DNA of 64,000 nucleotides from JAITWN01 sp964581365 (GTDB lineage: Bacteria; Pseudomonadota; Gammaproteobacteria; SZUA-140): the NCBI GenBank assembly GCA_964581365.1, contig CAZOOF010000002.1, forward strand, positions 1 to 64,000. The letters are read 5' to 3'. The stretch's first letter is position 1, and the number at the start of each line of letters is the position of its first letter. The notes below the pieces were generated by a model. That model ran no database searches and was not told the origin of the DNA. It saw only the letters and a program-made list of their open reading frames with translations. Shown in pieces: positions 39,656 to 49,557 of the stretch. A program made the translations under genes and the position numbers.

Positions 39656-42600
39656 TCAGGAGGCGCGTAGCTGACGTTCGAATTCGTCCGGCGTCAGCGC
39701 CGGACTGCGCAGGAAGCCCTGATAACGGTCGCAGCCGAGGGCTGCGAGGAAGGCAAGCTGACGCTCGTTCTCGACCCCTTCGGCGAGAATCCTGAGGTTC
39801 AGCGCCTGACCCATAGCGACGATGGCGCGCACCAGTTCGCAGTCACTGGGATCATCTGGAATTCCTTCGATGAAGCGCCGGTCGATTTTCAGCACATCCA
39901 GCGGGAAACGCTTGAGATGGGCAAGGGAAGAGTAACCGGTGCCGAAATCGTCGATCGCCAGCCGGATACCGAGATCACGCAAACGGCCCAGTATGATTTC
40001 GGCCTCCTCGGCATGGGTCATGATCGCGGTTTCGGTGAGCTCGAACTCCAGATGCCGGGGTGGGAAACCGGTATCCTTCAGGAGGCGATCCACCTGCTCA
40101 TGAACATCCGAGTGCAGTAACTGGCGCGGAGACAGATTGACTGCCAGCGTCAGCGGCGGCAGGCCCTCATCCAGCCAGCGCCTTCCTTGCCGGCATACTT
40201 CACGCAAGGCCCAGCTGCCAATCTGCGCGATCATCCCCGTTTCTTCGGCGAGCGCGATCCATTCCGCGGTCGGCATCAGCCCGCGCTCGGGATCGTACCA
40301 GCGCAGCAGCGCTTCGGCGCCTATTATCCGCCCGCTGGCAACCTCCACCTGAGGCTGATAGCAGACCTGCAATTGGCCCGCCCCGAGGGCGCGGTGCAAC
40401 TGTGACTGCATCTCCACCCGCATTCGGGACGCTTCGGTCATTTCGTCGGAGTAGAACCGGACCTGCCCCTGTCCTTCGCCCTTGGCCCGATAAAGCGCGG
40501 CGTCAGCCTGTTGCAGCAGCAGCTCGGCGGTACGGCCATGCTCCGGGCACAGACTGACGCCGACACTGACATTGATCCGCACCTCCGAACCGTTGGACAG
40601 GTGCAGGGGTTCCGCAAGCTGGCGAATGATCTTGGAGGCGATGCCGCTCACCTCACTGACCCCGCTGATGTCCTCCAGCAGGATGCAGAACTCGTCGCCG
40701 CTGAATCGCGCGACGGTATCGGCTGAACGCACGCAACGGCGCAGGCGCTCCGCCGACAGCCGCAGCAACTCATCGCCGGCCAGATGACCGAAGCTGTCGT
40801 TGATTTCCCCAAAGCCGTCCAGATCGAGCATGAGCACTGCCAGTCCGCCACCCCGCCTGATACGGACTTCTATCGAATGTTCCAGCCGGGTACGCATCAG
40901 CAGGCGATTGGGAAGGCCGGTGAGGGCATCGTGATGCGCCTGATGAGCAAGCTTGGCTTCAGATGCCTTGAGCCGCGAGATATCGGTGAACACCCCGACG
41001 TATCCGCTGATGCGTCCGCCCTGATCGCGCAGGACGCTGATGCTGAGCAGGGAAGGAAAGATCTCTCCGCTCTTGCGCCGATCCCATACCTCGCTGCGCC
41101 AGTGACCGGTCTCGCGCAACCCACTCCACAGCTCGCGGTAGAAATCGAGGCCATGCCGACCGGAGCGGAACATCTCCGGGGTATTCCCCAGGATCTCCGC
41201 TTCCTCGTAACCCATCATGCGGCAGAGGGCTGGATTGACCATGGTGATCCGACGATCGGCATCAGTGACCAGAATACCGTCACCACTCCTTTCGAAGACC
41301 ATCGCCGCCTGACGCAATCGTTCTTCGTTGCGCCTCCGCTCGGTGATATCCTGTGCCGTTCCGATGCCTTTCAACAGGGCACCGTGCTCATCGAAAGTCA
41401 GGTTCGCGCGCTCGCGTATCCATTTCTCCTCGCCGTTTACGACGATCCGGTGCTCCAGATCGTACTCCTCACCCCGGAGTGCCCGTTTCCAGGCCTCGTC
41501 CACCATGCGCTGGTCGTCGACGTGCACGCAGCCGAGAAAGCGCTCATAGGTAAGCGTCTCACCAACCGGGATGCCGAAGATGCGATAGCATTCGGGTGAC
41601 CAGATCAGAACGTTCCGGCGGATATCCAGCGACCAGCTTCCGATGCGGGCGACTCTCTGCGCGCGATTGAGATCTGCCTCGCGCTCCCGTAGCGTTTCCT
41701 CATAGGCCCGGCGTTCGCTCACATCCTGGATGCTCGCAATCAGATACTCGGGGACGCCGGCCTCGTCGACCAGACACTGCACATGAATAGACGCGTAAAC
41801 AGGGGTTCCGTCGCGATGCAGCAGCCGCAGCTCTGCCTGTGAGCCCGCGACATCACCCGCCAGGACACGGCGCAGGCGAAGCGGATCACCCCGGCGATCA
41901 GCAGGGTGCAGAAGGGTTCTCCAGTCGCATTGCAGCAGCTCCTTCTCCGAGCGGCCGAGCATCTGGCACAGACAGGCATTGACGTTGACCGGCCTTCCCG
42001 TACGCGTGGAGAACATCGCGATGCCGGTGAAAGGCATATCGTGAAACGCCTGCACCAGACGATTCTTTTCCGCCTGCGCTGCCATGAGCGCGTCCTGGGT
42101 GCGCCGGCGATAGCGGCGCTGCACGTAGAAGACCGCGCTGACCAGCGGAAACATCGCTGCCAGGGCCGCCAGCGTTACCCACATGACGAAGCGGCGCAGC
42201 GGCGCCATGATTGCGCCCTGGTCGATCAGCGTCATCACCAGCCAGTCGGTCGTCCCCACCGGATGATATGCTGCAAGGATCGCAGCGCCATTGCCATTGC
42301 GACCTGAAACCAGCCCCGGTCTGCCGGGATGCGCCTCCGCAAGCAGTCCTGGCGCAGAAAAACGCCTCGATTCGCCCAGTATCCTGATTCCGCCTTCACC
42401 CTGACGATAGACGATCGCGGTGCGATCGGAGCCCGCCGGGAAAGCCTGCTCCAGCAACTGGCGAAGGCGATGCGCGTCACTCCGCATCACCAGCGTGGCC
42501 ACCGGTACGCCGGGACGCGCACTGTCACTCAACGGCACTATCCAGTCGAGGTACGGCACGTTCGCTTCGCTGTAATGCAGGAACGGTCCAACACCGGCAC

Positions 42601-43252
42601 CGCCACGCACCAGATTCATCAGCTGGGGTGGAACGCCTACGTAAGCTCCGCGCAGCAGGACTGCATTCCCGTCCGGATTGAACAGCAGCATCGCCCGATA
42701 GCGGTCGCCTCGCAGCATCGAATCGAGACGATCGACCACCGGCTCGAATCTGGCGCGGGTACCGTCATAGAAGAAGTCCGCGATCTGGCGCGCGAAGCCA
42801 GAACTTCCCATCAGCATCTCAGCGTCAGCGCTCCGTTCGTCGAGCCAGTTCTCCATTTCGCTGGCTATGCGCGCGGCATCGGCCGCCAGCGTACGCTGCG
42901 CCTCCCACTCGAGCTGCTCGGAGTGCTTGCGTGCCATACCGATATCGGTCACCGGCACGATCATGGCAAGACCGATCAGAATTGCGGTGAGGTGCCTGGG
43001 AGAGGCCCAGATCGGACCATCGCTGGAGGAGTGGCGCGTCCAGCGATGAAGGAGGTAGAGCACGCCGGCAGTTACGGAAACGAAGATGAGGGCCTTCGCC
43101 ACTCCGATGCGCGGCAGCGCGCTTTGGTTGCCTACGACGACGGTGGTAAGCCAATCGGCACTGGCTGCCCAGAGGGCGACGAAACAGGCATACAACACCA
43201 CGACGGCTGCGGGGCCGTAGACGCGGACTTGTGTGCCTGAAGAGGAGTGCAT
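39656..43252 (-). CDS. Membrane PAS-GGDEF-EAL c-di-GMP signalling protein
   Basis: A 1198-residue protein that may make and degrade c-di-GMP. Order: three N-terminal membrane helices (about 12-105), a periplasmic dCache-like sensor (110-350), a membrane helix (356-377), three PAS/PAC units (about 395-515, 523-640, 645-765), GGDEF (770-930) and EAL (945-1195). The cyclase site reads SGDEF (851-855), a variant found in active enzymes. The phosphodiesterase site is EALLRW (980-985), and DDFGTGYSSLAHLKRF is intact. No PAS haem ligand can be proven from sequence. The start at 43252 has GGAGA upstream. It is divergent from the decahaem cytochrome gene, so it may serve that system. Confidence 0.92.
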   Translation of the reverse strand: MHSSSGTQVRVYGPAAVVVLYACFVALWAASADWLTTVVVGNQSALPRIGVAKALIFVSVTAGVLYLLHRWTRHSSSDGPIWASPRHLTAILIGLAMIVPVTDIGMARKHSEQLEWEAQRTLAADAARIASEMENWLDERSADAEMLMGSSGFARQIADFFYDGTRARFEPVVDRLDSMLRGDRYRAMLLFNPDGNAVLLRGAYVGVPPQLMNLVRGGAGVGPFLHYSEANVPYLDWIVPLSDSARPGVPVATLVMRSDAHRLRQLLEQAFPAGSDRTAIVYRQGEGGIRILGESRRFSAPGLLAEAHPGRPGLVSGRNGNGAAILAAYHPVGTTDWLVMTLIDQGAIMAPLRRFVMWVTLAALAAMFPLVSAVFYVQRRYRRRTQDALMAAQAEKNRLVQAFHDMPFTGIAMFSTRTGRPVNVNACLCQMLGRSEKELLQCDWRTLLHPADRRGDPLRLRRVLAGDVAGSQAELRLLHRDGTPVYASIHVQCLVDEAGVPEYLIASIQDVSERRAYEETLREREADLNRAQRVARIGSWSLDIRRNVLIWSPECYRIFGIPVGETLTYERFLGCVHVDDQRMVDEAWKRALRGEEYDLEHRIVVNGEEKWIRERANLTFDEHGALLKGIGTAQDITERRRNEERLRQAAMVFERSGDGILVTDADRRITMVNPALCRMMGYEEAEILGNTPEMFRSGRHGLDFYRELWSGLRETGHWRSEVWDRRKSGEIFPSLLSISVLRDQGGRISGYVGVFTDISRLKASEAKLAHQAHHDALTGLPNRLLMRTRLEHSIEVRIRRGGGLAVLMLDLDGFGEINDSFGHLAGDELLRLSAERLRRCVRSADTVARFSGDEFCILLEDISGVSEVSGIASKIIRQLAEPLHLSNGSEVRINVSVGVSLCPEHGRTAELLLQQADAALYRAKGEGQGQVRFYSDEMTEASRMRVEMQSQLHRALGAGQLQVCYQPQVEVASGRIIGAEALLRWYDPERGLMPTAEWIALAEETGMIAQIGSWALREVCRQGRRWLDEGLPPLTLAVNLSPRQLLHSDVHEQVDRLLKDTGFPPRHLEFELTETAIMTHAEEAEIILGRLRDLGIRLAIDDFGTGYSSLAHLKRFPLDVLKIDRRFIEGIPDDPSDCELVRAIVAMGQALNLRILAEGVENERQLAFLAALGCDRYQGFLRSPALTPDEFERQLRAS

Positions 43253-43365
43253 GGGTCTCCTATCGGCACTTACGAGCGAGGATATGAATGACGTGATGCG
43301 AGTAAACCAGCGTAACCCTTTGCTTGCATCGGTCGATATCTTGGGCAACCCACCGGATTCATGAC

Positions 43366-44229
43366 ATGCCTTCGCTTATTCTTATAGTTATTCTGCTGGC
43401 GCTGTCTTCTCTTGCTTCAGCCGGAGATCGCGCTCCGGAGTACGTCGGAGACCGCGAATGCAGCTATTGCCACAAGCTGGAAGCGCGTCAGCACGCGAAC
43501 AGCGATCACGGCCGCCTGGTCAGCGGACGCGTCGGCGAAGCTCGCAGTTGTGAAGCTTGCCACGGCCCGGGCAGCCGCCATATCACCGTAGTGGGTGACC
43601 CCTTGTACCGCGGACCGCTGCATATCCGCACCGGCGCGGACCTGAAACGCGATCCGGAAGCCACATGCCTGGCCTGCCACGAGAACGGCTCGCGACTGCA
43701 CTGGCATGTCAGCGCCCATGCGGCATCCGATCTCGGCTGCACGAGCTGCCACAGCATACATGATTCCGGCAAGACCACCGACTGCGGCGCCTGCCACCGT
43801 CGCGAGAGTACCCGATTGCAGCGCTCCGCACACATGCCGGTGCGGGAAGGATCCATGCAGTGTGCCGACTGCCACGACCCTCACGGCGGCGACGGACCAG
43901 CGGCGCTGCGTGCGGGATCGGTCAACGAGATCTGTCATCGCTGTCATGCTGACAAGCGTGGCCCCATGCTGTTTGAACATCTTCCGGTACGGGAGGACTG
44001 CACGCTGTGCCATGACCCCCATGGATCCAGCCATCGCAGCATGCTGGTCCGGAAACCGCCGACGCTGTGTCAGCAGTGCCATATGCTCGGCGGACATCCG
44101 AGCTGGCTTTACGATAGCGCCGAGCTCGCCAACGCCGATATCAGCCAGTACGGCGCGCGGAACTGTCTGAACTGTCATTCACGAATCCACGGCTCCAATC
44201 ATCCCTCGGGATCACGGTTTCAGCGCTGA
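43366..44229 (+). CDS. Decahaem c-type cytochrome, DmsE/MtrA family
   Basis: A 287-residue periplasmic electron carrier. A signal peptide (1-19) is followed by exactly ten CxxCH motifs, starting at residues 32, 62, 101, 125, 140, 166, 190, 212, 235 and 267. Size, spacing and haem number match MtrA/DmsE/PioA, which sit inside an outer-membrane porin and carry electrons across it. The ATG at 43366 begins a good signal peptide. The stop overlaps the porin gene start by one base, so they are made together. Direction (metal reduction, Fe(II) oxidation or extracellular DMSO/other acceptor use) cannot be told. Confidence 0.93.
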   Translation: MPSLILIVILLALSSLASAGDRAPEYVGDRECSYCHKLEARQHANSDHGRLVSGRVGEARSCEACHGPGSRHITVVGDPLYRGPLHIRTGADLKRDPEATCLACHENGSRLHWHVSAHAASDLGCTSCHSIHDSGKTTDCGACHRRESTRLQRSAHMPVREGSMQCADCHDPHGGDGPAALRAGSVNEICHRCHADKRGPMLFEHLPVREDCTLCHDPHGSSHRSMLVRKPPTLCQQCHMLGGHPSWLYDSAELANADISQYGARNCLNCHSRIHGSNHPSGSRFQR

Positions 44230-46439
44230 TGCAGCCCGGGTTTCCACCACTCATCCTTCATCCCTTCCGGCGCCGGCGGCTTCGCCTGGCGATCGGCGCC
44301 ATGCTTCTGTGCGCTGACGCGGCTGCGGCCGTACAGCTGAGCGGCCTGATCGAAATCGGCGGACTGTATCTCACCGACGAACGCTCCGGCGCGCAGGGCT
44401 CATACGGTCCGGCGATTCATCAGGGAATACATCCGCTCGGCAGCCTCGATCTGAGTGTCGATGGCGAGGGCAGTCGGACCCGCATCCAGGGATCCATGAC
44501 CAGCCCGGACTTTGGAGACTTCGGCGTCACGCTGCTCGCGAAGGATGGCGATAGCGTCCGCCTCGACTACCAGCGAATGGCTCGCCGGGGAGACGACGGA
44601 CTTTCATTATTGCAGAGCGGCGCAGACATTCTGACCCTGCCCCCAGGCTTCGTGCCCGCGAACACGACTCAGGATTTCGATCTGAGTGTCCTGCAACCGG
44701 TGGAGCTCGGTACCAACCGGGAGCGCTATGGGATTGCGGCGCGTCTGTTTGCGGGAAACGACTGGAGAACGGATGTCTCGGTACGCGAGGAACGGCGCCG
44801 CGGGGTGCAGGAAATCGGTGCAATGGTTGGCGTCGATCCGCTCGAGGCGCGCTCCATCATTCTTCCCGCACCCGTGGATCAGCAGTTGCGTGAGCTGGAT
44901 GCCGCCCTGTCCTGGGAGCGGGACGGCCGTCAGTTGCGCATTGCGTATCGCGGATCTCTGTTCACCAACCAGCACCAGGCGCATCGCTGGGAGGTACCCT
45001 TCCTGGCTGCAGGCGACGATCCGCTTCCCGATACCGGTCGGCTCGGCACATCGCCGGACAATCATCATCACAGCATTTCCATCGATGCGGGCACCCGTCT
45101 CGGCAAGACGTCCCGTCTTAGTGCGAGCGCCAGCCTGTCGCGCATGCAGCAGGATGAGGACCTCCTCCCATACTCGACCGGCGCATCGCTCACGGCGCTG
45201 CCGCGCAACTCGGCCGAGGCCCGTGTCGATGTGCTTCGCCTGGCGCTGAACGCAAGTGCCCGCCCCCTGGATCGGCTGACACTGAGCGCCCGCCACCGCT
45301 ACTACCGCAGCGACGACCGTATACCGCGGACCCGCTTCGAGCCCGTGCTTGCCGATACCATAGCGGGTCGCGCCACCATCAGCCGGCCCTACGACCACTT
45401 TCAGGCCAAAACACTTGTGCGGGCAGTGTATCGGGCAGCGACCGGATCGCGGATCCTGACGGAATGGACCCATGACATCGTCGGCCGCGATCTCCCTGGC
45501 AATGGGGGACACACCCGTGAAAACGGTCTGAAACTTGGTCTGCAACAGACGATCACGAGCCGGGCTCGTGCCCGCCTGTCCTTGCTGCATGCCGATCGCA
45601 ACCGGCACGGACACGACGCCGTAATCATCGACCCCACTGCTGCGGCCTCCTGTCCTGAAATAGTACTGGTGGATCCGGATCCCGATGGCGGAGCGCCGCG
45701 GGAGATCGATCGTTGCATCGGACAGCATCCGGATATGAGGCGGTTCATGCTGGGCGACCGCATCCGCCAGCGGCTCCAGACCGCAATCGACTGGTGGCCA
45801 ACGGACGATGTGGATTTCGAACTGGGCTGGAGCATCAGCCGGGATCGGTACCGCGATCAAGCGGTATTCGACGATACTGTCTTCGGTCTGAGGGACAGCC
45901 GGGAAAGGATGCTGTACACCAACCTCAATTGGTCAGCACATGAATCATGGTCGATCAGCATTGCTTATTCCCGCGAGTATCTCGATGCGGCGCAGACCGG
46001 GCGGGACATGGCGCATGACCAGCCGTCAGCGCCGATCGACTCCAGCACCAACTGGCGGGCCCGCTCACATGACCGCGCCGATACCATCAGCGCGGGCCTT
46101 CGTCTCGACCTCCCCGACGGACGCACCCGCCTGGCGCTGGATCTGGCTCACATTCGCGAACGCAATCGAATCCGGCTCGAAAGCCGCCTGCCTGCAGCCC
46201 AGCTTCCCGATGATGGCGCCAGGCGGCAGTACGCAGAGCTTCATGGAGAGCACGAGCCCGATGACCGGATCCTGCTGAAGGCGGGAGTGCGCTGGGAAGC
46301 GGTCATGGCGACCGACCGCAGCGACAGTGGCATCGAAGTCGGAGAGATGCCCGGATTGAACGGAGTGCTGGCCTTGCGCAGTGGTGACACCGACTACGAT
46401 GTCCTGCTGATCTGGAGTTCGATCACATACCTTTGGTAG
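44229..46439 (+). CDS. MtrB/PioB-family outer-membrane porin
   Basis: A 736-residue beta-barrel protein that sheathes the decahaem cytochrome. A signal peptide (about 1-35, cleaved near ADAAAA) leads to SGLIEIGGLYLTDE. About 26 amphipathic strands follow, with charged turns such as LDYQRMARRGDDG and ARHRYYRSDDR, and a final strand ending SSITYLW. The CXXC near the N-terminus of Shewanella MtrB is absent. Gene pairing with the decahaem protein is the main evidence. No MtrC/OmcA-like surface cytochrome is present here. Its end overlaps the convergent GGDEF gene by 17 bp. Confidence 0.9.
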   Translation: MQPGFPPLILHPFRRRRLRLAIGAMLLCADAAAAVQLSGLIEIGGLYLTDERSGAQGSYGPAIHQGIHPLGSLDLSVDGEGSRTRIQGSMTSPDFGDFGVTLLAKDGDSVRLDYQRMARRGDDGLSLLQSGADILTLPPGFVPANTTQDFDLSVLQPVELGTNRERYGIAARLFAGNDWRTDVSVREERRRGVQEIGAMVGVDPLEARSIILPAPVDQQLRELDAALSWERDGRQLRIAYRGSLFTNQHQAHRWEVPFLAAGDDPLPDTGRLGTSPDNHHHSISIDAGTRLGKTSRLSASASLSRMQQDEDLLPYSTGASLTALPRNSAEARVDVLRLALNASARPLDRLTLSARHRYYRSDDRIPRTRFEPVLADTIAGRATISRPYDHFQAKTLVRAVYRAATGSRILTEWTHDIVGRDLPGNGGHTRENGLKLGLQQTITSRARARLSLLHADRNRHGHDAVIIDPTAAASCPEIVLVDPDPDGGAPREIDRCIGQHPDMRRFMLGDRIRQRLQTAIDWWPTDDVDFELGWSISRDRYRDQAVFDDTVFGLRDSRERMLYTNLNWSAHESWSISIAYSREYLDAAQTGRDMAHDQPSAPIDSSTNWRARSHDRADTISAGLRLDLPDGRTRLALDLAHIRERNRIRLESRLPAAQLPDDGARRQYAELHGEHEPDDRILLKAGVRWEAVMATDRSDSGIEVGEMPGLNGVLALRSGDTDYDVLLIWSSITYLW

Positions 46440-47958
46440 CCCGTACCGCAGACCTCCGGTCGCCTGCGCTGGCCGAGGCCATGACTACCCGGTTGCGTCC
46501 ATCGCTCTTGGCCATGTAGAGCGCCATGTCGGCGGCCCGGATCAGTTCCTCACCGGCGCCGGCGTGACGCGGCAGCTCGGCCACGCCGATGCTGACGGTC
46601 AGATGCAAGGTATCACCCGCGCGATCATCCAGAGGACGAGCCGAGATCGCCATCCGCAGCCGCTCAGCGATCGCCAGAGCGGTTTCGGCGCGGGTGTCGG
46701 GAAGCGCAATGATGATCTCCTCGCCACCATACCGCGCCACCAGATCCTGCTGACGGGCTTTCTCGCGAACGACCGCACTGACCATGCGCAGTGCGTCGTC
46801 GCCGACCTGGTGCCCGAACGAATCATTGATGTTCTTGAAGTGATCGACATCCATCATCAGCACCGATAGCGGCCGATCCGGCCCATGTGCGGCAATCAGA
46901 CGATCGAATTCCGAATTGAAACTGGTGCGATTGAGCAGGCCGGTGAGTCCGTCATGATTTGCCAGGCGTTCCAGCTTGCTCTGGTCCTCCTGCAGTTTGT
47001 TCGCCATGTCATTGAACCCGATGACGAGGTCATCGATCTCGTCGCCGCTCAGGCGGCGCCGGGGCAGTTCGAAGCGCGCGCCCAGGTCGCCGGCCGACAG
47101 ACGCTCCATGGCACCGCGCAGCTTGTTGATGTTGCGGAACACCAGGCGATCGAATACGACGAAGATCAACACCAGGCTTGCCAGGCTTGCCAGGATCTTC
47201 AGCACCAGCTGTGACAACAGGGTGCCGTGGATGTCACGGTTGACCTCGGCGATGGAAAACTTCAGCTCGACCGCTCCAAGCACCTCGCCTTCACGCGCAT
47301 CGAAGTGGCAACCGGTGGCCTCGGAGCAACCGCTCCTGCGCACCTGATAGGGCGCAACCATGCGCATGAGATCGCCATCTATGGTGAACTCCGTCTGCGC
47401 CGTTTCCAGCACTCTTCGTTCGAGTTCATCATGCGGTCGCGAACGGGGATCCACCTCGAGCGGCTGATTATAGCTGCGGACCAGGTCCCGGGAACGCGCG
47501 ATCTCGAAGCTCAGCTCGTTCATCGCGACGATCATGTCGGCTCGCTCGTCGGGATCTCTCACCTCCACCAACTCGCGCTCCAGGCGAGCCAACTCAGCTT
47601 CACTATCATGTATATAGTTGAGTTCTCTCGGGAGATCGATTTCCCGGCGAACCCGCTCGAAGATCTCGTTGACCCGGGGTCCGCGGATGACACGTATGGA
47701 CTCAACCTCCGAGAGTTCGCGCGAAAGATCCTCGAAGTAGGAAAACCGGGCGCTCATCTTGCCCTCACGCATCAGCGCATTGAGGGCGACGCGGACACCC
47801 TCGCCGGCGGCCCCCCCCCAGCGCTGCACCTCCTGCATCACCAGCTGACGTGCCTGCTGCACCTCCAGCCATACCGCCGTCACCACGAATGGCAGCCAGA
47901 TCAGCCCGATCGTCAGGATCAGCTTGGTGCTCAGGCGGCTTGAGATCGGTCTTTTCAC
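46423..47958 (-). CDS. Membrane diguanylate cyclase with periplasmic CX4CH motif
   Basis: A 511-residue sensor cyclase: membrane helix (13-31), periplasmic domain (32-250) with a helical insert (110-165), second helix (251-274), HAMP (275-325) and GGDEF domain (330-495). Just before the second helix lies CSEATGCH (C211, C217, H218), a CX4CH form of the haem c attachment site, followed by EGEVLGAVELKFSI. In related sensors a normal CxxCH occupies this place. The active site reads GGEEI (411-415), an acceptable GG(D/E)E variant. GTG start, 7 bp after the tetrahaem cytochrome stop; same operon. It probably links redox state to c-di-GMP. Confidence 0.88.
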   Translation of the reverse strand: MKRPISSRLSTKLILTIGLIWLPFVVTAVWLEVQQARQLVMQEVQRWGGAAGEGVRVALNALMREGKMSARFSYFEDLSRELSEVESIRVIRGPRVNEIFERVRREIDLPRELNYIHDSEAELARLERELVEVRDPDERADMIVAMNELSFEIARSRDLVRSYNQPLEVDPRSRPHDELERRVLETAQTEFTIDGDLMRMVAPYQVRRSGCSEATGCHFDAREGEVLGAVELKFSIAEVNRDIHGTLLSQLVLKILASLASLVLIFVVFDRLVFRNINKLRGAMERLSAGDLGARFELPRRRLSGDEIDDLVIGFNDMANKLQEDQSKLERLANHDGLTGLLNRTSFNSEFDRLIAAHGPDRPLSVLMMDVDHFKNINDSFGHQVGDDALRMVSAVVREKARQQDLVARYGGEEIIIALPDTRAETALAIAERLRMAISARPLDDRAGDTLHLTVSIGVAELPRHAGAGEELIRAADMALYMAKSDGRNRVVMASASAGDRRSAVRATKGM

Positions 47959-47965
47959 GCGAGCA

Positions 47966-48547
47966 TCACCGGTAGCTGCGATGGTAGCTGCGGGTCTTTG
48001 TTAGGCGCTCCTCGAAATCGAATTCGTATTTCCCGTCGAGCGCGGGCTGGAACGGGGTGTCTTCGTGCTCATGACAGGCGGTACATACCGACGGATCATC
48101 CGACCCATAGCGCTGCCCGGCGCTTATCAGCTCATCGCGATCGAGACTGCCACGGCGGGTTTTGTGGATCTCCCGATATTTCTCCCCAGCGCCGTGGCAC
48201 ATCTCACAACCGATGCCGGCGCGATTGGGCGTTTCGCGCGCGCTCACATAGCCACCAGGCAAGCGAAAGCCCGTCGTATGACAGCGCAGGCAATCCTCTT
48301 CGGTCGTGTAGTCGCGCGACGGATCGAGATCTGCTTTTTTCTTCGGAGCACGACGCTGCCCCGGCTTGAGCAGCTCGAAGGCGCGTGCATGCGAACTCCG
48401 GCGCCAGTCTTCGTATTGGGCCTTGTGACACATGGCACAGCTCTCATGACCGACATACTCTGGACCCGGACCCGAAGCGGCGTTCAGACCGGAATGAGCA
48501 GCCGCAGTCCCGGCAACCACCAAAGCCAGGACCACCCAGCGGGCCAT
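47966..48547 (-). CDS. Tetrahaem c-type cytochrome (cytochrome c554-like)
   Basis: A 193-residue exported protein with a signal peptide (hydrophobic WVVLALVVAGTAAA) and four CxxCH motifs: CAMCH, CLRCH, CEMCH and CTACH. The first follows EYVGHESCAMCHKAQYEDW, the typical start of the cytochrome c554/NapC-domain-like family. A GTG at 48613 opens the frame; the ATG at 48547 begins the best signal peptide. It lies directly ahead of the haem-motif GGDEF gene and near the decahaem conduit, so it is a likely periplasmic partner. Confidence 0.88.
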   Translation of the reverse strand: MARWVVLALVVAGTAAAHSGLNAASGPGPEYVGHESCAMCHKAQYEDWRRSSHARAFELLKPGQRRAPKKKADLDPSRDYTTEEDCLRCHTTGFRLPGGYVSARETPNRAGIGCEMCHGAGEKYREIHKTRRGSLDRDELISAGQRYGSDDPSVCTACHEHEDTPFQPALDGKYEFDFEERLTKTRSYHRSYR

Positions 48548-48717
48548 GGCCACCGAGGCCTTTACGCTTCCCGCGACGATATGCGTTATCTTCCCTTGAA
48601 TGTGTATAGCCACAGGATGTTATCGTTATACCTGTGCTGGGACTTGAATAGGCCCAATGGGTGAGGAGCCGCCATGGAGTGCATGTGCCTGATCGGCGCG
48701 ATGGACGAGGCAGGGCC

Positions 48718-49557
48718 ATGGACACCACGGCGCGACTGAGACGTCTGACTCCGGCGGGCGTCGAGGTCGCGCTGCACGGGTGCTTCCTGAGTCACCGGCT
48801 GCATGAGCGCGGGGCATGCGGAAGACCGTTCGTCTACACCAATTTCATCGCCAGTCTGGATGGACGCATTTCATGGAAGAACCCCGCGGGCTTTCGTGAG
48901 GTACCGCCGGCGTGCAGCAATGACCATGACCAGCGCCTCTACCATGAGCTGGCGGCCCAAGCAGATATCCTGATTACCAGCTCACGCCACCTGCGCGCAG
49001 TCGCTGCCGGGCGCGGGGCTGGAATGTTGACACTTGGAGAGCATGCGGCGGAGCTGGCGAACTGGCGCCGCGCCAGCGGTCTGACGGAGCGCCCTCGCGT
49101 GGCGGTCGTGAGCGCGAAGCTGGATCTCCCGCCCAGGGAGCAGCTGCCGGATATCGCCGGCGAAATCACAGTACTTACCTGGGGCCACGCCGAACCGCGC
49201 CGGCTCGCCGAGGCTCGCGCTCGGGGCTACGAGGTTCAGGTGTGCGGCGGTGGTCCGCACATCGATGGTCTGCAGCTGCTGGCCGCATTGAACCAGTGTC
49301 AGGCGATCTATTCAGTGGCGGGTCCGCAACTGCACACGGCCCTGCTCCGGGCCGGACGGATGGATCGGATCTATCTGACCCTGGTGCCGCTGCTCCTCGG
49401 CGGAGACGACTATGACACCCTGACCGCGGGTACTCCGCTATCTCCCCCGCCTTGCTACGAGCTTAGCGAACTGTGGCAAGACGAATCGGAGCCGAAGGGT
49501 TGTGGTCAGCTGTTCGCGGTTTTCGACTACCGCACCAGCGCCCGGGATCAGAAATAG
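48718..49557 (+). CDS. RibD C-terminal-domain (dihydrofolate-reductase-like) reductase
   Basis: A 279-residue protein with the RibD_C fold: FVYTNFIASLDGRISW near the start, VAVVSAKLDLP, VCGGGPHI and LTLVPLLLGG. In RibD this domain reduces the pyrimidine riboflavin precursor. This stand-alone protein has no deaminase domain and may act in riboflavin or another NADPH-dependent reduction. The frame is open from 48661; the ATG at 48718 is chosen for GAGG upstream. Divergent from the cytochrome gene and convergent with the next beta-barrel gene (10-bp overlap). Confidence 0.82.
   Translation: MDTTARLRRLTPAGVEVALHGCFLSHRLHERGACGRPFVYTNFIASLDGRISWKNPAGFREVPPACSNDHDQRLYHELAAQADILITSSRHLRAVAAGRGAGMLTLGEHAAELANWRRASGLTERPRVAVVSAKLDLPPREQLPDIAGEITVLTWGHAEPRRLAEARARGYEVQVCGGGPHIDGLQLLAALNQCQAIYSVAGPQLHTALLRAGRMDRIYLTLVPLLLGGDDYDTLTAGTPLSPPPCYELSELWQDESEPKGCGQLFAVFDYRTSARDQK

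Noticed and set aside
39648..39670. CTCCTG-T-CAGGAG inverted repeat between the PepSY and GGDEF-EAL genes as a terminator
   Set aside because: Short stem with almost no loop and no T-run; it overlaps the end of a coding gene.
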